The notes below the pieces were generated by a model. It was not told the origin of the DNA. It saw only the letters and a list, made by a program, of their open reading frames with translations, and did not search any database. Made by a program: the position numbers and the translations under genes. From contig NZ_LUKE01000005.1 of assembly GCF_001592735.1 (NCBI RefSeq), forward strand, positions 1 through 64,000: 64,000 nt of DNA, read 5' to 3'. Positions 1 through 8,691 of the stretch are shown here, one piece after another (the first letter of the stretch is position 1; each line of letters starts with the position of its first letter). Source of the DNA: Bdellovibrio bacteriovorus. GTDB taxonomy: Bacteria > Bdellovibrionota > Bdellovibrionia > Bdellovibrionales > Bdellovibrionaceae.

Positions 1-135
1 AAAAAGCGAACCACCCAAAAAAATAAAAGAAAGAGACCCCGCTGGCAGGCGGCAAGCAAAAAAAAAATCCACAAAAGTTGACAACGGTAAAAGCCCGACC
101 CCAAAAACCCCCGGCACAAGCAAAAAAAACACTCC

Positions 136-852
136 TTAACGTTTTGGTACCCACCCCAACCCCAGCCACCGCGGCAAACCCCCTCGGGAGCGCAAACCCA
201 AAAAAAGCAATCCCGCCTGCAACATCCCCCCAACAAGAACCCCCCAGGCCAACCCATCCCCGGCCCCCTGAAACCATTCCGGCGGCATAAAGGTGAAGAT
301 CAACATAGAAACATTGAGTAAAGCCGGAGCCAAAGCCGGAAGACCAAAACTCCCCAGGGCATTTAAAAGTCCCATGTAAAAGGCATACATCGTCACAAAG
401 AACGTGAACCCAAACATGATTCGTCCCATGCGCAGGGTGAGCTCCCACTTTTCCGCAGAAAGAACGTAAAGGTCCGAAAGCAACAGTCGAAACAGGGGTT
501 CGACAAATACAACCCCCAATAGAGTCAAAATCCCCATGCCGATCAAAAGAACGCTATAAACCCCATTGGCCACGTTTTTCGCGCGAAGGCCTGAAGGGTC
601 CCCGGCTTTTTCTTCCATAAAAACGGGAATAAAACTCACAGAAAGGGAGCCCTCGCCCAAAAGACGACGGAAGAGATTAGGAATACGGAAAGCGGCCGTC
701 CACGCGTCGGTCACCGTTCGATCAAAGAGTGCTCCCAGGGCAATATCCCGGAAAAGCCCTAAGATGCGGCTAGTTAAAGTGCCCGAAGCCATATAAAGGG
801 CCCTTTGCAGGACATTCTTGGGCTGATCTTTTGCACTTGCTTCGTGAGACAC
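136..852 (-). CDS. murJ: MurJ lipid II flippase, N-terminal part (truncated or interrupted)
   Basis: MurJ (MviN) flips the peptidoglycan precursor lipid II across the inner membrane. The 238-residue frame has the family N terminus (SRILGLFRD near residue 28, then FRIPNLFRRLLGEGSLS) and several membrane segments. MurJ is normally about 500 residues, so only the first half is present. An in-frame TAA ends it at 136, yet the same frame read on to base 1 still looks like MurJ (LLVPGVFGVG, then RLPAGSLSF). The + strand over the first ~290 bases is strikingly poor in T and full of A and C runs. A sequencing or assembly error at a contig edge therefore seems more likely than a real nonsense mutation. 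The family call is firm; the 3' boundary is not. It diverges from rpsT. Confidence 0.8.
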   Translation of the reverse strand: MSHEASAKDQPKNVLQRALYMASGTLTSRILGLFRDIALGALFDRTVTDAWTAAFRIPNLFRRLLGEGSLSVSFIPVFMEEKAGDPSGLRAKNVANGVYSVLLIGMGILTLLGVVFVEPLFRLLLSDLYVLSAEKWELTLRMGRIMFGFTFFVTMYAFYMGLLNALGSFGLPALAPALLNVSMLIFTFMPPEWFQGAGDGLAWGVLVGGMLQAGLLFLGLRSRGGLPRWLGLGWVPKR

Positions 853-902
853 CGTATGTTAATCCCTGTGGTTCGTTTAAATAGTATTTAAATTTGATTT
901 AA

Positions 903-919
903 GGACTTATTAAAAGTCC
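903..919 (+). other. Short hairpin in the rpsT leader
   Basis: GGACTT (903-908) and AAGTCC (914-919) form a perfect 6-bp stem with a 5-base loop, in an AT-rich stretch about 37 bases before the UUG start of rpsT. It could shape the leader mRNA used for S20 autoregulation, or be incidental. Confidence 0.35.
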
Positions 920-955
920 ATTTAAGAATTCGAAGATTACTGTGGAGGTTATCCC

Positions 956-1216
956 TTGGCAAATCATAAGTCGGCAGCAAAAAGAGCTCGTCAATCTATC
1001 CGTAAAACTGCTGTTAACAACGCTCGCATGAGCACTGTTAAAACTGCAGAAAAAAAACTAGTGAAAGCTATCACAGCTAAAGACGTTAAAGCTCTTCCTG
1101 AGTTGTTGAAAAACTTCACTTCTCAAGTGATGAAAGCTGCTAAAACGGGCGTGATCAAAAAAGAAACGGCATCTCGTAAAATCAGCCGTCTTTCTACACG
1201 CGCTTCAGCGAAATAG
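956..1216 (+). CDS. rpsT: 30S ribosomal protein S20
   Basis: S20 binds 16S rRNA in the body of the small ribosomal subunit. The 86-residue protein starts ANHKSAAKRARQ after the initiator, is rich in Lys, Arg and Ala, and has the usual family length. The start codon is TTG at 956, placed by a GGAGG Shine-Dalgarno about 9 bases upstream and by the invariant N terminus. In E. coli rpsT also starts with UUG and is translationally autoregulated by S20; similar control here is an inference. It stands alone between murJ (divergent) and a PilZ gene (convergent). A small hairpin (903-919) lies in its leader. Confidence 0.97.
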   Translation: MANHKSAAKRARQSIRKTAVNNARMSTVKTAEKKLVKAITAKDVKALPELLKNFTSQVMKAAKTGVIKKETASRKISRLSTRASAK

Positions 1217-1240
1217 TTTAAAGAAGGAAATAGCAGACTC

Positions 1241-1612
1241 TTATGCCGCTTTAGGGACGGAGTCTGTGCGAGCCGAAACAAAGGAACGAATTTGGCGTTT
1301 GATGCCGAATTCGATTTCTAAAAAGCTCAATCCATGGGTGACTCTTGAGTCACCCTCTTTTTTTTGGGTTGAACGCACGAGCGCTCTTAAAAACACAAAG
1401 TCCCCTCCGGGCACCTGAAAGCTGACGACCAATTCGTGGCCCTCGGTCAATACGAACTCAGAAAGAATAGCCATCCCCCCCTCGCCCACTTCGCCAGATT
1501 CACACACAAAATAAGTTCCATCGCAAAGCACACCGACTTTACGCTTCATCGCTCGGCGTGGATACTGCCGACGGAAAAATCCCTTATCTTCGTGTTTTGT
1601 TCCTGGATCCAT
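1241..1612 (-). CDS. PilZ-domain protein
   Basis: This 123-residue soluble protein is made almost only of a PilZ domain, the fold that reads cyclic di-GMP in many bacteria. The first signature RxxxR is present in the RRQYPRR stretch (residues 14-20). The second, normally D/N-x-S-x-x-G, is degenerate: residues 41-46 read EVGEGG, with E for D/N and G for S. The following beta strands (LVVSFQVPG, VFLRALVRS, HGLSFLEI) fit the barrel. It may therefore bind c-di-GMP weakly or act as a non-binding adaptor. It is convergent with rpsT and lies about 46 bases beyond the 3' end of the chemoreceptor gene upstream on the same strand, so the two could be co-transcribed. Confidence 0.8.
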   Translation of the reverse strand: MDPGTKHEDKGFFRRQYPRRAMKRKVGVLCDGTYFVCESGEVGEGGMAILSEFVLTEGHELVVSFQVPGGDFVFLRALVRSTQKKEGDSRVTHGLSFLEIEFGIKRQIRSFVSARTDSVPKAA

Positions 1613-1658
1613 CCTTTTCTTATCGGCGCGGAGGGACGTCTTCTAAATAGCTCAAAGT

Positions 1659-3203
1659 CTAGGCCTGATGACGACCCGAGCTTTGGGGGCTTTCAAAATC
1701 AGACATTTTCTTAGGCTTAAACTGAAACACCTTGGCCGGATGTGGCCCTGAGTTCCCTGCCAACACCTTCTCGGATCCTCCATGCACGACGCGAATCAAG
1801 AGCTGGACTACTTTACGCATTTGCAGAGCTTGGGCGGAAAGTTCTTCAGCCGAAGCGGCGGTTTCTTCTGATGTGGCGGCATTAATCTGGGTTGCTTGAT
1901 CAAGTTGGTTCATGGCTTGACTGATCTGCGAAATCCCCTGAGATTGTTCCGCATTAGCCGCCGCCATTTCGACATTCAATGCCGCCACCTGCTCGATGGC
2001 GCGCATCACTTCCTCTAACACCTTTCCACTTTCTTCAGCCTGACCTTCCCCTTGCGACACTTTTTCAACGCTGGCGCGAATCAATTGCGAGATGTCTTTT
2101 GAAGCGGCCGTGGTTCGCTGCGATAAGGTGCGTACGGCTTCGGCGACCACCGCAAAACCTTTTCCTTGCTCGCCGGCGCGGGCAGCTTCCACCGCCGCAT
2201 TTAAGGCTAGCAAGTTTGTTTGAAAGGCGATCCCTTCGATGACCGCAATGATCTCTTCAATTTTTTTAGAATCACTGGCGATGTCTTTCATCGAAGACAT
2301 CAGCACATGAATTTTCTGATCTCCTTGGGCCGCAATATTCTTTGCATGCGCTGCTAAGCCCGAGGCCTTTTGTGCGTGATCGGCGTTGATCTTAACCATG
2401 CCGGTCAACTCTTCAATGGCGGCGACGGTTTCTTCAAGCGAAGAGGCTTGTTCCGTGGAGGCATGCGACAATTGCACCGAGGCTTCAGCGATTTGTTGAG
2501 AAGCTTCGGTGACTTGATCCGAGCCCCCATTCAAATCCAGAATCACTTCGCTTAGCAACTTGCTTAAGGCTCTTAAAATAAGAGCCGCGAGGACGACACC
2601 TAAAAAAATCGAAACACCGCTAAAAATCAGCATCCATTTTTTGGCTTCCTGGTAATCCGCATCCGCCATCTGTTTATCCGCATTTAAAGCCTCGTTTTGG
2701 TGATGCACAATTTCTTCTAATTCAGAGTCTACTTTTTGTCTCAGCGGCAGTGAGTTTTGTTTAGAGAATACCCGTGCTTCATGAGATTTTCCGTCACTGA
2801 TCATCGCCACGATTTGATGATCTACCTTGTACCATTCCAGATATTGATTTTGAATCAGCTGCATTTCTTTAAGGTCCGCTTCGGGAGTGTTTGGTACTTT
2901 TAAAAATTCTTGGATTTTACTAAGAATATCCACATGACGAGACTCAATGCTTTTCACCGCATCGGCGATCTCTTCCGGGGATTCTGCTAACATCACGTCG
3001 CGCTGTTTTATGGCTTGAGCATCAATCATGCTGCGCACGTCTTTGGCAAGAAGGGTGCGTGTTACCGATTCATCAAGCATTTCGTGAACCATGTCATCCA
3101 TATGATGAAGCTTACTTAAGCCCATGGTGGCAATGCCAATAGATCCGATAATAAGGATAAGAACGATGGATCCGACTTTAAAATTTAAACTTCGATTTTT
3201 CAC
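1659..3203 (-). CDS. Methyl-accepting chemotaxis protein with four-helix-type sensor and no obvious HAMP
   Basis: A membrane chemoreceptor that would control the CheA kinase through CheW. TM1 is at about residues 10-28, a helical periplasmic region (29-188) resembles a four-helix-bundle ligand domain, and TM2 is at about 190-212. The cytoplasmic hairpin tip is classical ([20 protein letters not shown], residues 325-344, followed by [14 protein letters not shown]). Between TM2 and the signalling coiled coil there is little room for a HAMP domain; the sequence runs almost directly into Ser/Ala/Glu-rich heptads. No CheB/CheR docking pentapeptide is visible at the C terminus. The ligand is unknown. 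A PilZ gene follows on the same strand. Confidence 0.93.
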   Translation of the reverse strand: MKNRSLNFKVGSIVLILIIGSIGIATMGLSKLHHMDDMVHEMLDESVTRTLLAKDVRSMIDAQAIKQRDVMLAESPEEIADAVKSIESRHVDILSKIQEFLKVPNTPEADLKEMQLIQNQYLEWYKVDHQIVAMISDGKSHEARVFSKQNSLPLRQKVDSELEEIVHHQNEALNADKQMADADYQEAKKWMLIFSGVSIFLGVVLAALILRALSKLLSEVILDLNGGSDQVTEASQQIAEASVQLSHASTEQASSLEETVAAIEELTGMVKINADHAQKASGLAAHAKNIAAQGDQKIHVLMSSMKDIASDSKKIEEIIAVIEGIAFQTNLLALNAAVEAARAGEQGKGFAVVAEAVRTLSQRTTAASKDISQLIRASVEKVSQGEGQAEESGKVLEEVMRAIEQVAALNVEMAAANAEQSQGISQISQAMNQLDQATQINAATSEETAASAEELSAQALQMRKVVQLLIRVVHGGSEKVLAGNSGPHPAKVFQFKPKKMSDFESPQSSGRHQA

Positions 3204-3365
3204 CCGAACTCCCAGTTATGACGTGCCGAAATGTCCTTTATTACTTTTCGGATAGTATGGCGATGAACTGTTGAATAATTAAGATCTCAAGAAAAATTGA
3301 GACATTGAAATTTGCTTAGGCAGCCTAGCAGTCGAGGTGTTTTTTTAGATCTTTTTGAGACTTTT

Positions 3366-4385
3366 TTAGTGCGCCATGACGGGCAAGGCGGAGCACGTTT
3401 TAAGCACCATGTTTTCAAGCCAAATATGACTTGAAAGTGGTGAGGACTTTAAAGCTTTATCAGTTTCAGACAAAACCACTAAAGTTTGTTCTAGCTTTTT
3501 AATTGTCCAAAGACGGGACTGATCTAGATAGTTTTCTAAGAAATAAGGCGGCACTTGGGCGAAGTGCGCAAGTTTTGCCCCGTGCAGGCCTTCTTCCGTG
3601 CCTCTTTTTAAGGTGAGAAGAATGCGCACGTGGCGCGCAACCAGTGACACAATACCGATTTCGTTTTGGCCTTGATCCAGCAGATGAACCAGATGCTCGA
3701 GGGCCTTAACGCGATCGTTTTCACCGATAGCTTTAGTAAAATCAAAAACGTTTTCTTCTTTAGAACGAGACACAGCTTGCGCCACATCTTGCATTTCGAT
3801 ACGACGTTCACCACCGACGAATTCGCCTAGCTTTTTGAGCTCTGCTTCGATTTCCGTTAAGTGATTGCCTACAAGTTTATGTAACAAGTGAATCGCGTCG
3901 TTACTGATGGTCAGGCCCAAGCTTTGCGCGATGTAATTCACCCAAGATGGAATCTGATTTTCATAAGGTTTTTTAAATTCGACACAATCCGCTTTATCTA
4001 AAAGCTGGCGGATTTGTTTTTTACGTTTGTCGATTCTGGAAGCCAAGATCACAAATACGCTGCTGTCCACCGGGCTTTCAATCAAAGATTCAAGCTCTGC
4101 CCATTCTTTGTCCGTCAGTTCCTGGGCTTCTTTAATGATGATCAAACGTTTGGCGGCCATCATCGGCAAAGTTTCAACCGCGTCTTTGACCGCGACGATA
4201 TCCGCATCGCTCGCGTAAAAAAGGCTGTAATTAAAATCAACCGCACCTTCGGTCAAAACCGCGTACTTAAAACGTTCCACACTTTGATTAAGTAAATAAG
4301 GCTCTTCACCGAATAGGAAATAAATGGGCGCAAGCTGACCTCTTTCGAGATCTTTATAAAACTTTTGCGCGTCAATGAGTGCCAT
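3366..4385 (-). CDS. holA: DNA polymerase III subunit delta
   Basis: Delta opens the beta sliding clamp within the clamp-loader complex. The 339-residue length, the N-terminal motif APIYFLFGEEPYLL (residues 18-31), the AAA+-like core without a functional P-loop, and the C-terminal helical domain (LVARHVRILLTLKRG) fit HolA. It follows lptE by 29 bases on the same strand, the widespread lptE-holA arrangement, which supports both calls. The ATG at 4385 is the natural start. Confidence 0.92.
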   Translation of the reverse strand: MALIDAQKFYKDLERGQLAPIYFLFGEEPYLLNQSVERFKYAVLTEGAVDFNYSLFYASDADIVAVKDAVETLPMMAAKRLIIIKEAQELTDKEWAELESLIESPVDSSVFVILASRIDKRKKQIRQLLDKADCVEFKKPYENQIPSWVNYIAQSLGLTISNDAIHLLHKLVGNHLTEIEAELKKLGEFVGGERRIEMQDVAQAVSRSKEENVFDFTKAIGENDRVKALEHLVHLLDQGQNEIGIVSLVARHVRILLTLKRGTEEGLHGAKLAHFAQVPPYFLENYLDQSRLWTIKKLEQTLVVLSETDKALKSSPLSSHIWLENMVLKTCSALPVMAH

Positions 4386-4414
4386 GCTTTGTTGAAATCC
4401 TGTTGTGAACCGAT

Positions 4415-4993
4415 TTAAAAATTCTCGGTGATACGATCATGGGCTTCGACCATCATGTCGTTCGCCATAATGTCAATGTTCTGCCTGCGGGCTGAAAGAT
4501 TGTAAAGAGGATTTACCGAGTTCACGCCTGCGAGCGTCACTTGCGGAGCCGCGTAGGTTCGCTCCCCCGTAAAATTGCCGGACCACAGCTCTGTTCCATC
4601 AGCCTGACGCACCAGTTTTACCGTCACACTCATCAAGATACGATATTCCGCAGCAAGGACGGTGCCTTCGGGTAAGTAGGTGGTTTTTCCATCGGCCACT
4701 CGTTTTGCGCCGGGAATGTATTGAACGGAATCAATTTGTCCAATGATTGCAACTTCGGACAAAGAGTTGTCCACAATTCGCGCAATGCGAGAACGGTGAA
4801 ACTCTTGAACCAATGCATTGGTGTAACCAACCTCAATACCGACTTCTTGCGTTTTATTTTTAAAAACAGGAATAGAAATTTGCTTATATCCGCCCGGAAT
4901 CGAACGCGCGCCAGAGCCTACCGAATAAGCACAGCCCGAAGAAAAAAGTGCGGCAAAGCCCGCGATGAGAAGACCTTTAAGTATTGCGTCCAC
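4415..4993 (-). CDS. lptE: LptE-like LPS-assembly lipoprotein
   Basis: LptE plugs the LptD barrel that inserts lipopolysaccharide into the outer membrane. The 192-residue protein has a lipoprotein signal ending in FSSGC (Cys21 lipidated). It then has the LptE pattern: G-G-Y-K-Q-I-S-I-P-V-F-K-N-K-T, followed by V-Q-E-F-H-R-S-R-I-A-R-I-V. LptE is poorly conserved, so the call rests on size, lipobox, this motif and position just before holA. It diverges from the aminotransferase gene at 5038. Confidence 0.85.
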   Translation of the reverse strand: MDAILKGLLIAGFAALFSSGCAYSVGSGARSIPGGYKQISIPVFKNKTQEVGIEVGYTNALVQEFHRSRIARIVDNSLSEVAIIGQIDSVQYIPGAKRVADGKTTYLPEGTVLAAEYRILMSVTVKLVRQADGTELWSGNFTGERTYAAPQVTLAGVNSVNPLYNLSARRQNIDIMANDMMVEAHDRITENF

Positions 4994-5037
4994 AACCCCA
5001 GTTGAGTATAAATTGAACTAGAGATCAAGGAAGAAAA

Positions 5038-6213
5038 ATGACATCTTTGCCCGATAATTCCGATTCTTACAGCTTATTAGCCCCCGGCCCGGTCAATCTG
5101 CATCCCGAGGTGCTAAAAACGCTGGCACTTCCTATGATTCATCATCGCACCCCTGAATTTGATGCGATTCTGAAACGTGTTTTAAAAAAAATGAAGGACA
5201 TTTTTCAGACGACCGAAGACGTTTACATGCTGACCTCCACCGGTTCTGGCGGCATGGAAGCCTTGCTCGTCAATGTGCTCTCTCCGGGCGATAAAGTGAT
5301 CGCGATTGTCTCTGGAAAATTTGGTGAGCGCTGGGCTGAAATGGCGAAAACTTTTGGCGCAGAAGTTCACGTTATTGATGTTCCTTGGGGTGAAACGGTT
5401 TCCGTCGCCGCAGTGTCAGAATTATTAAAAAAACATCCTGATACGCGTGCGGTTCTTTGCCAAGCTTGCGAAACCAGCACGGCCGTCGCCCATCCGATTG
5501 AAGATCTGGGCCGAGTGATTGCCCCTTATACCGAGACTCTTTTTTTTGTTGATGGCATCACCGCTTTAGGAGCTTACCCACTGCCGATGGACGCTTGGGG
5601 CATTGACGGTATTGTCGCCGGCTCGCAAAAAGCTTTTATGTTGCCAACAGGAATGAGCTTTATTTCGTTTTCTAAAAAAGCGGCGAAGTTTTTTGATTCA
5701 GCGAAATCTCCCAGATTTTATTTCGATGTTCGTAAAGAAAAAAAAGCCAATGCCGCTGGGGAAACTTTTTTTTCTTCGAATGTGGCTTTGATTCGCTGTT
5801 TAGATGTGGTTTTAGATCTTATCTTAGCTGAGGGTTTGGATGCGCACTATGCCCGCATTCACCGCAGAGCTGAATTCACGCGTAAATTTGCTCAAGAACT
5901 GGGCTTCACTCTTTACGCAAAGTCCCCGTCGGACTCTGTCACGGCACTCAAAGTCCCCCCCGCCATGGATGGACAAAAAATTCGTCTGCATTTAGAGGAA
6001 GTTCACAACATCACCATCATGGGTGGACAAGATCAGGCCAAAGGTAAAATCATTCGCATTGGACATATGGGTTATATCCAAGATGCAGAAATGTTGCGCT
6101 TGATTGAATGCCTGGGACAATGTCTTTACCATTTTGACTCGGGCTTTATTACGCTGGAACAGGTGGCGATGGTGGTCCGAGACGCCCAAAATTACTTGGA
6201 GCAAAACGGATGA
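5038..6213 (+). CDS. Class V aminotransferase (serine-glyoxylate / alanine-glyoxylate / phosphoserine type)
   Basis: A PLP-dependent fold-type I aminotransferase of 391 residues. It opens with LLAPGPVNLHPEVL, typical of this group. PLP contacts are visible: TSTGSGGMEA (residues 66-75, phosphate cup), D172 in FFVDGITALG, and the Schiff-base Lys198 in GSQKAF. The last four bases (ATGA) overlap the start of a SerA-like dehydrogenase. A role in serine synthesis (3-phosphohydroxypyruvate to phosphoserine), or serine/glyoxylate exchange, is inferred from that coupling; residues alone do not settle the substrate. The ATG at 5038 is preceded by AAGGAAG. Confidence 0.9.
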   Translation: MTSLPDNSDSYSLLAPGPVNLHPEVLKTLALPMIHHRTPEFDAILKRVLKKMKDIFQTTEDVYMLTSTGSGGMEALLVNVLSPGDKVIAIVSGKFGERWAEMAKTFGAEVHVIDVPWGETVSVAAVSELLKKHPDTRAVLCQACETSTAVAHPIEDLGRVIAPYTETLFFVDGITALGAYPLPMDAWGIDGIVAGSQKAFMLPTGMSFISFSKKAAKFFDSAKSPRFYFDVRKEKKANAAGETFFSSNVALIRCLDVVLDLILAEGLDAHYARIHRRAEFTRKFAQELGFTLYAKSPSDSVTALKVPPAMDGQKIRLHLEEVHNITIMGGQDQAKGKIIRIGHMGYIQDAEMLRLIECLGQCLYHFDSGFITLEQVAMVVRDAQNYLEQNG

Positions 6214-7196
6214 AAAAGAAAATCTTAGTCACCGATCGTTTTGCGCAAGACAGTTATTTATTCTTGCAACAGCATGCCCAGTTTGAACTCGTGCGCAGTG
6301 ATCACCCCCAGCATCTGCCTTTAGAACATTTGGTCAGTGCCAATGCACTTTTGATTCGCAGTCGGACCTTGATCAATGAAGAGCTTTTAAAAAAAGCCCG
6401 TCAGTTGCAGTTGATTATTACGGGTACTAGCGGCTTTGATCATATTGATTTAGAGGCGACACAAAAATGGGGTGTCACGGTCATGCACACTCCTTCAGCA
6501 AATATTGAATCTGCGGCCCAGTTAACATGGGGTTTGGTTTTAAGCTGCGTCAATAATATCCAGCAAGCGCACAAAATGATGAAGGCTGGAGAATGGCGTC
6601 GCGATGCGATCACGGGCATAGAACTTAAAGGCCGAACTTATGGGATCGTAGGTTTGGGACGTATCGGCAGTCGCGTGGCAGAAATTGCCCAAGCTTTCGG
6701 CATGACCGTCATTGCTTATGATCCGTACCAAGAGGACGACGTTTTCGCTCGGCTGAAAGTGCCGCGCTTAAGTTACGAAGAAGTTTTAAAAACTGCGGAT
6801 ATTTTAAGCTTTCACGTGCCGAAGACCTTAGAAACCGAGCATATGCTCAATCGCTCCCAGTTTGAGTACATCCATCGCGGGATTGTTTTGATTAACACTT
6901 CGCGTGGCTCGGTGATCAATGAAAATGATCTCGTCGAAGCAATTGAGAACGGTTATCTTCGCGCCGTGGGTTTAGACGTGTTTGAAAAAGAACCTCTGCC
7001 GCGCACTTCGAATCTTTTAAATTACCCTCACGTGGTTTTGACACCGCATATTGGCGCTAATACCGAAGATGCTTTCTTTAAAGCGTCTCAAGTGGCCGCT
7101 AATAAGCTTATGGCGTTCTTTAATGACGGCAGTACTTCTGACACACTTCCCCCAAGAGCTCCTTGGTACGGAGCGACTCCATTTAAAGGTGAATAA
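6210..7196 (+). CDS. serA: D-3-phosphoglycerate dehydrogenase-type 2-hydroxyacid dehydrogenase
   Basis: A 328-residue NAD-dependent D-2-hydroxyacid dehydrogenase, probably doing the first step of serine synthesis. The Rossmann motif is GIVGLGRIGSR (residues 145-155). The catalytic triad is visible: Arg232 (NTSRG), Glu261 (FEKEP) and His280 (TPHIG). It is a short form with no C-terminal ACT regulatory domain, so allosteric serine inhibition of the E. coli type is not expected. Translational coupling with the preceding aminotransferase (ATGA overlap) supports a shared pathway. Other D-hydroxyacid substrates remain possible. Confidence 0.85.
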   Translation: MKKKILVTDRFAQDSYLFLQQHAQFELVRSDHPQHLPLEHLVSANALLIRSRTLINEELLKKARQLQLIITGTSGFDHIDLEATQKWGVTVMHTPSANIESAAQLTWGLVLSCVNNIQQAHKMMKAGEWRRDAITGIELKGRTYGIVGLGRIGSRVAEIAQAFGMTVIAYDPYQEDDVFARLKVPRLSYEEVLKTADILSFHVPKTLETEHMLNRSQFEYIHRGIVLINTSRGSVINENDLVEAIENGYLRAVGLDVFEKEPLPRTSNLLNYPHVVLTPHIGANTEDAFFKASQVAANKLMAFFNDGSTSDTLPPRAPWYGATPFKGE

Positions 7197-7259
7197 TTTC
7201 TTGCATGAATTTCCCGCTTAGGAGACAGTTCTTATGTCTTTTTTTCTAGGGGAAAATTC

Positions 7260-8561
7260 ATGGCAGGTATTGTTGTAGTCGGCGCCCAGTGGGGCGATGA
7301 AGGCAAAGGTAAACTCGTTGACGTGTTCGCAGAAAAAGCCGACATGGTTGTGCGCTATCAAGGTGGCGCCAACGCAGGTCACACGCTGGTCGTTAACGGA
7401 GTTAAAACCGTTCTGCACTTAGTCCCTTCCGGCATCTTACGCCAAGACACTCAATGCGTGATTGCCTCTGGTGTTGTGATCGATGTTTTTTCTATCCGCG
7501 ATGAAATCAAAAAACTACGTGCCACAGGTTACTTAGAAAACGCGAAGCAGCTGATGATTTCGGATACGGCCGCAATCATCCTTCCTTACCATAAAGCTTT
7601 GGATGCCGCCCGCGAAGCTTCTTTAAGCAAGGATGCTAAAATCGGAACGACGGGAAAAGGTATCGGTCCTGCTTATGAAGACCGTGCTTCTCGCCGGGCT
7701 GTTTTATTTGGTGATATTTTTGATCAGCAAACATTGCGCACCAAAATTGAACTGGCTTTAAGAGAGAAAAACTTCATCTTAGAAAATTATTATAAAGCTC
7801 CTACCTTCAATATCGATGACATCATGAAGTCGTTAGCGGAAGTCGCCGAAGATTTAGCTCCGTACCGTTGCCGTGATACTTCACTGGTCGTAGGTAAACA
7901 GCTTAAAGCCGGAAAACGCGTTTTGTTTGAAGGCGCTCAAGGTACCATGTTAGATATCTTGCACGGAACTTATCCGTTTGTAACAAGCTCTTCGACCTTG
8001 GCTTCAAATGCGTGCGCCAGTGCGGGTATCGGTCCTACGAATATTCAAAAAGTGATCGGCGTCTTTAAAGCTTACACGACTCGTGTGGGTGGCGGTCCTT
8101 TCCCCACGGAACTCAATGACGAAGTCGGCGCAAAAATTCAAGCCGATGGTCATGAATTTGGCGCGACCACCGGTCGTCCCCGTCGTTGTGGGTGGTTAGA
8201 TCTTGTGGCTTTGAAATACGCGATTCGCATTAACGGTATTACGAACTTAGCGATGATGAAACTAGACGTCTTGACGGGACATGATCGCATCGGGGTTTGC
8301 ACGGCTTACAAAGTCAACGGCGAACTGGTCACAGAACTTCCGACATCCCCTTATGAGCTTGAAAAAGTGGAGCCGGTGATCGAATGGATTCCGGGCTGGA
8401 AGGAAGATTTAACGAAGGTAAAAACCCTCTCGGACCTTCCACGCCCGACCACCAACTACATCGACTACTTGGGGTCTCAATTAGGGACACCGATTGATGT
8501 GATTTCAGTCGGACCGGGTCGTGAACAAACGCTTTGGGTTAAGCCACTGTTTAATAATTAA
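7260..8561 (+). CDS. purA: Adenylosuccinate synthetase
   Basis: PurA joins IMP and aspartate using GTP in the first committed step of AMP synthesis. The 433-residue length is typical. The N-terminal GAQWGDEGKGK loop carries the catalytic Asp, NAGHT carries the conserved His, GTTGKGIGPAYEDR is present near residue 130, and the C-terminal GPGREQT closes the protein. The start has an AGGGG Shine-Dalgarno. It is followed by a GC hairpin (8571-8595). Confidence 0.98.
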   Translation: MAGIVVVGAQWGDEGKGKLVDVFAEKADMVVRYQGGANAGHTLVVNGVKTVLHLVPSGILRQDTQCVIASGVVIDVFSIRDEIKKLRATGYLENAKQLMISDTAAIILPYHKALDAAREASLSKDAKIGTTGKGIGPAYEDRASRRAVLFGDIFDQQTLRTKIELALREKNFILENYYKAPTFNIDDIMKSLAEVAEDLAPYRCRDTSLVVGKQLKAGKRVLFEGAQGTMLDILHGTYPFVTSSSTLASNACASAGIGPTNIQKVIGVFKAYTTRVGGGPFPTELNDEVGAKIQADGHEFGATTGRPRRCGWLDLVALKYAIRINGITNLAMMKLDVLTGHDRIGVCTAYKVNGELVTELPTSPYELEKVEPVIEWIPGWKEDLTKVKTLSDLPRPTTNYIDYLGSQLGTPIDVISVGPGREQTLWVKPLFNN

Positions 8562-8570
8562 AAACACTTC

Positions 8571-8595
8571 CCCCTGTTTGCCGAGCGAACAGGGG
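8571..8595 (+). terminator. Hairpin after purA, possible terminator
   Basis: CCCCTGTT (8571-8578) pairs with AACAGGGG (8588-8595) around a 9-base loop, 10 bases after the purA stop. There is no long T run after it, so it may be a weak terminator or an mRNA-stabilising end. Confidence 0.55.
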
Positions 8596-8691
8596 ATTGT
8601 CTCAATCCAAGACCTTTGTATGATCTGTTAGCCAAGAGATTTTCGCCACAGCCGAACACGTGTTATTATTAGAGAAATCTTAACATGTGGT

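Noticed and set aside
3204-3262. Possible sigma-28-type flagellar promoter upstream of the chemoreceptor
   Set aside because: TAAAG is present, but no GCCGATAA-like box lies at the expected distance.
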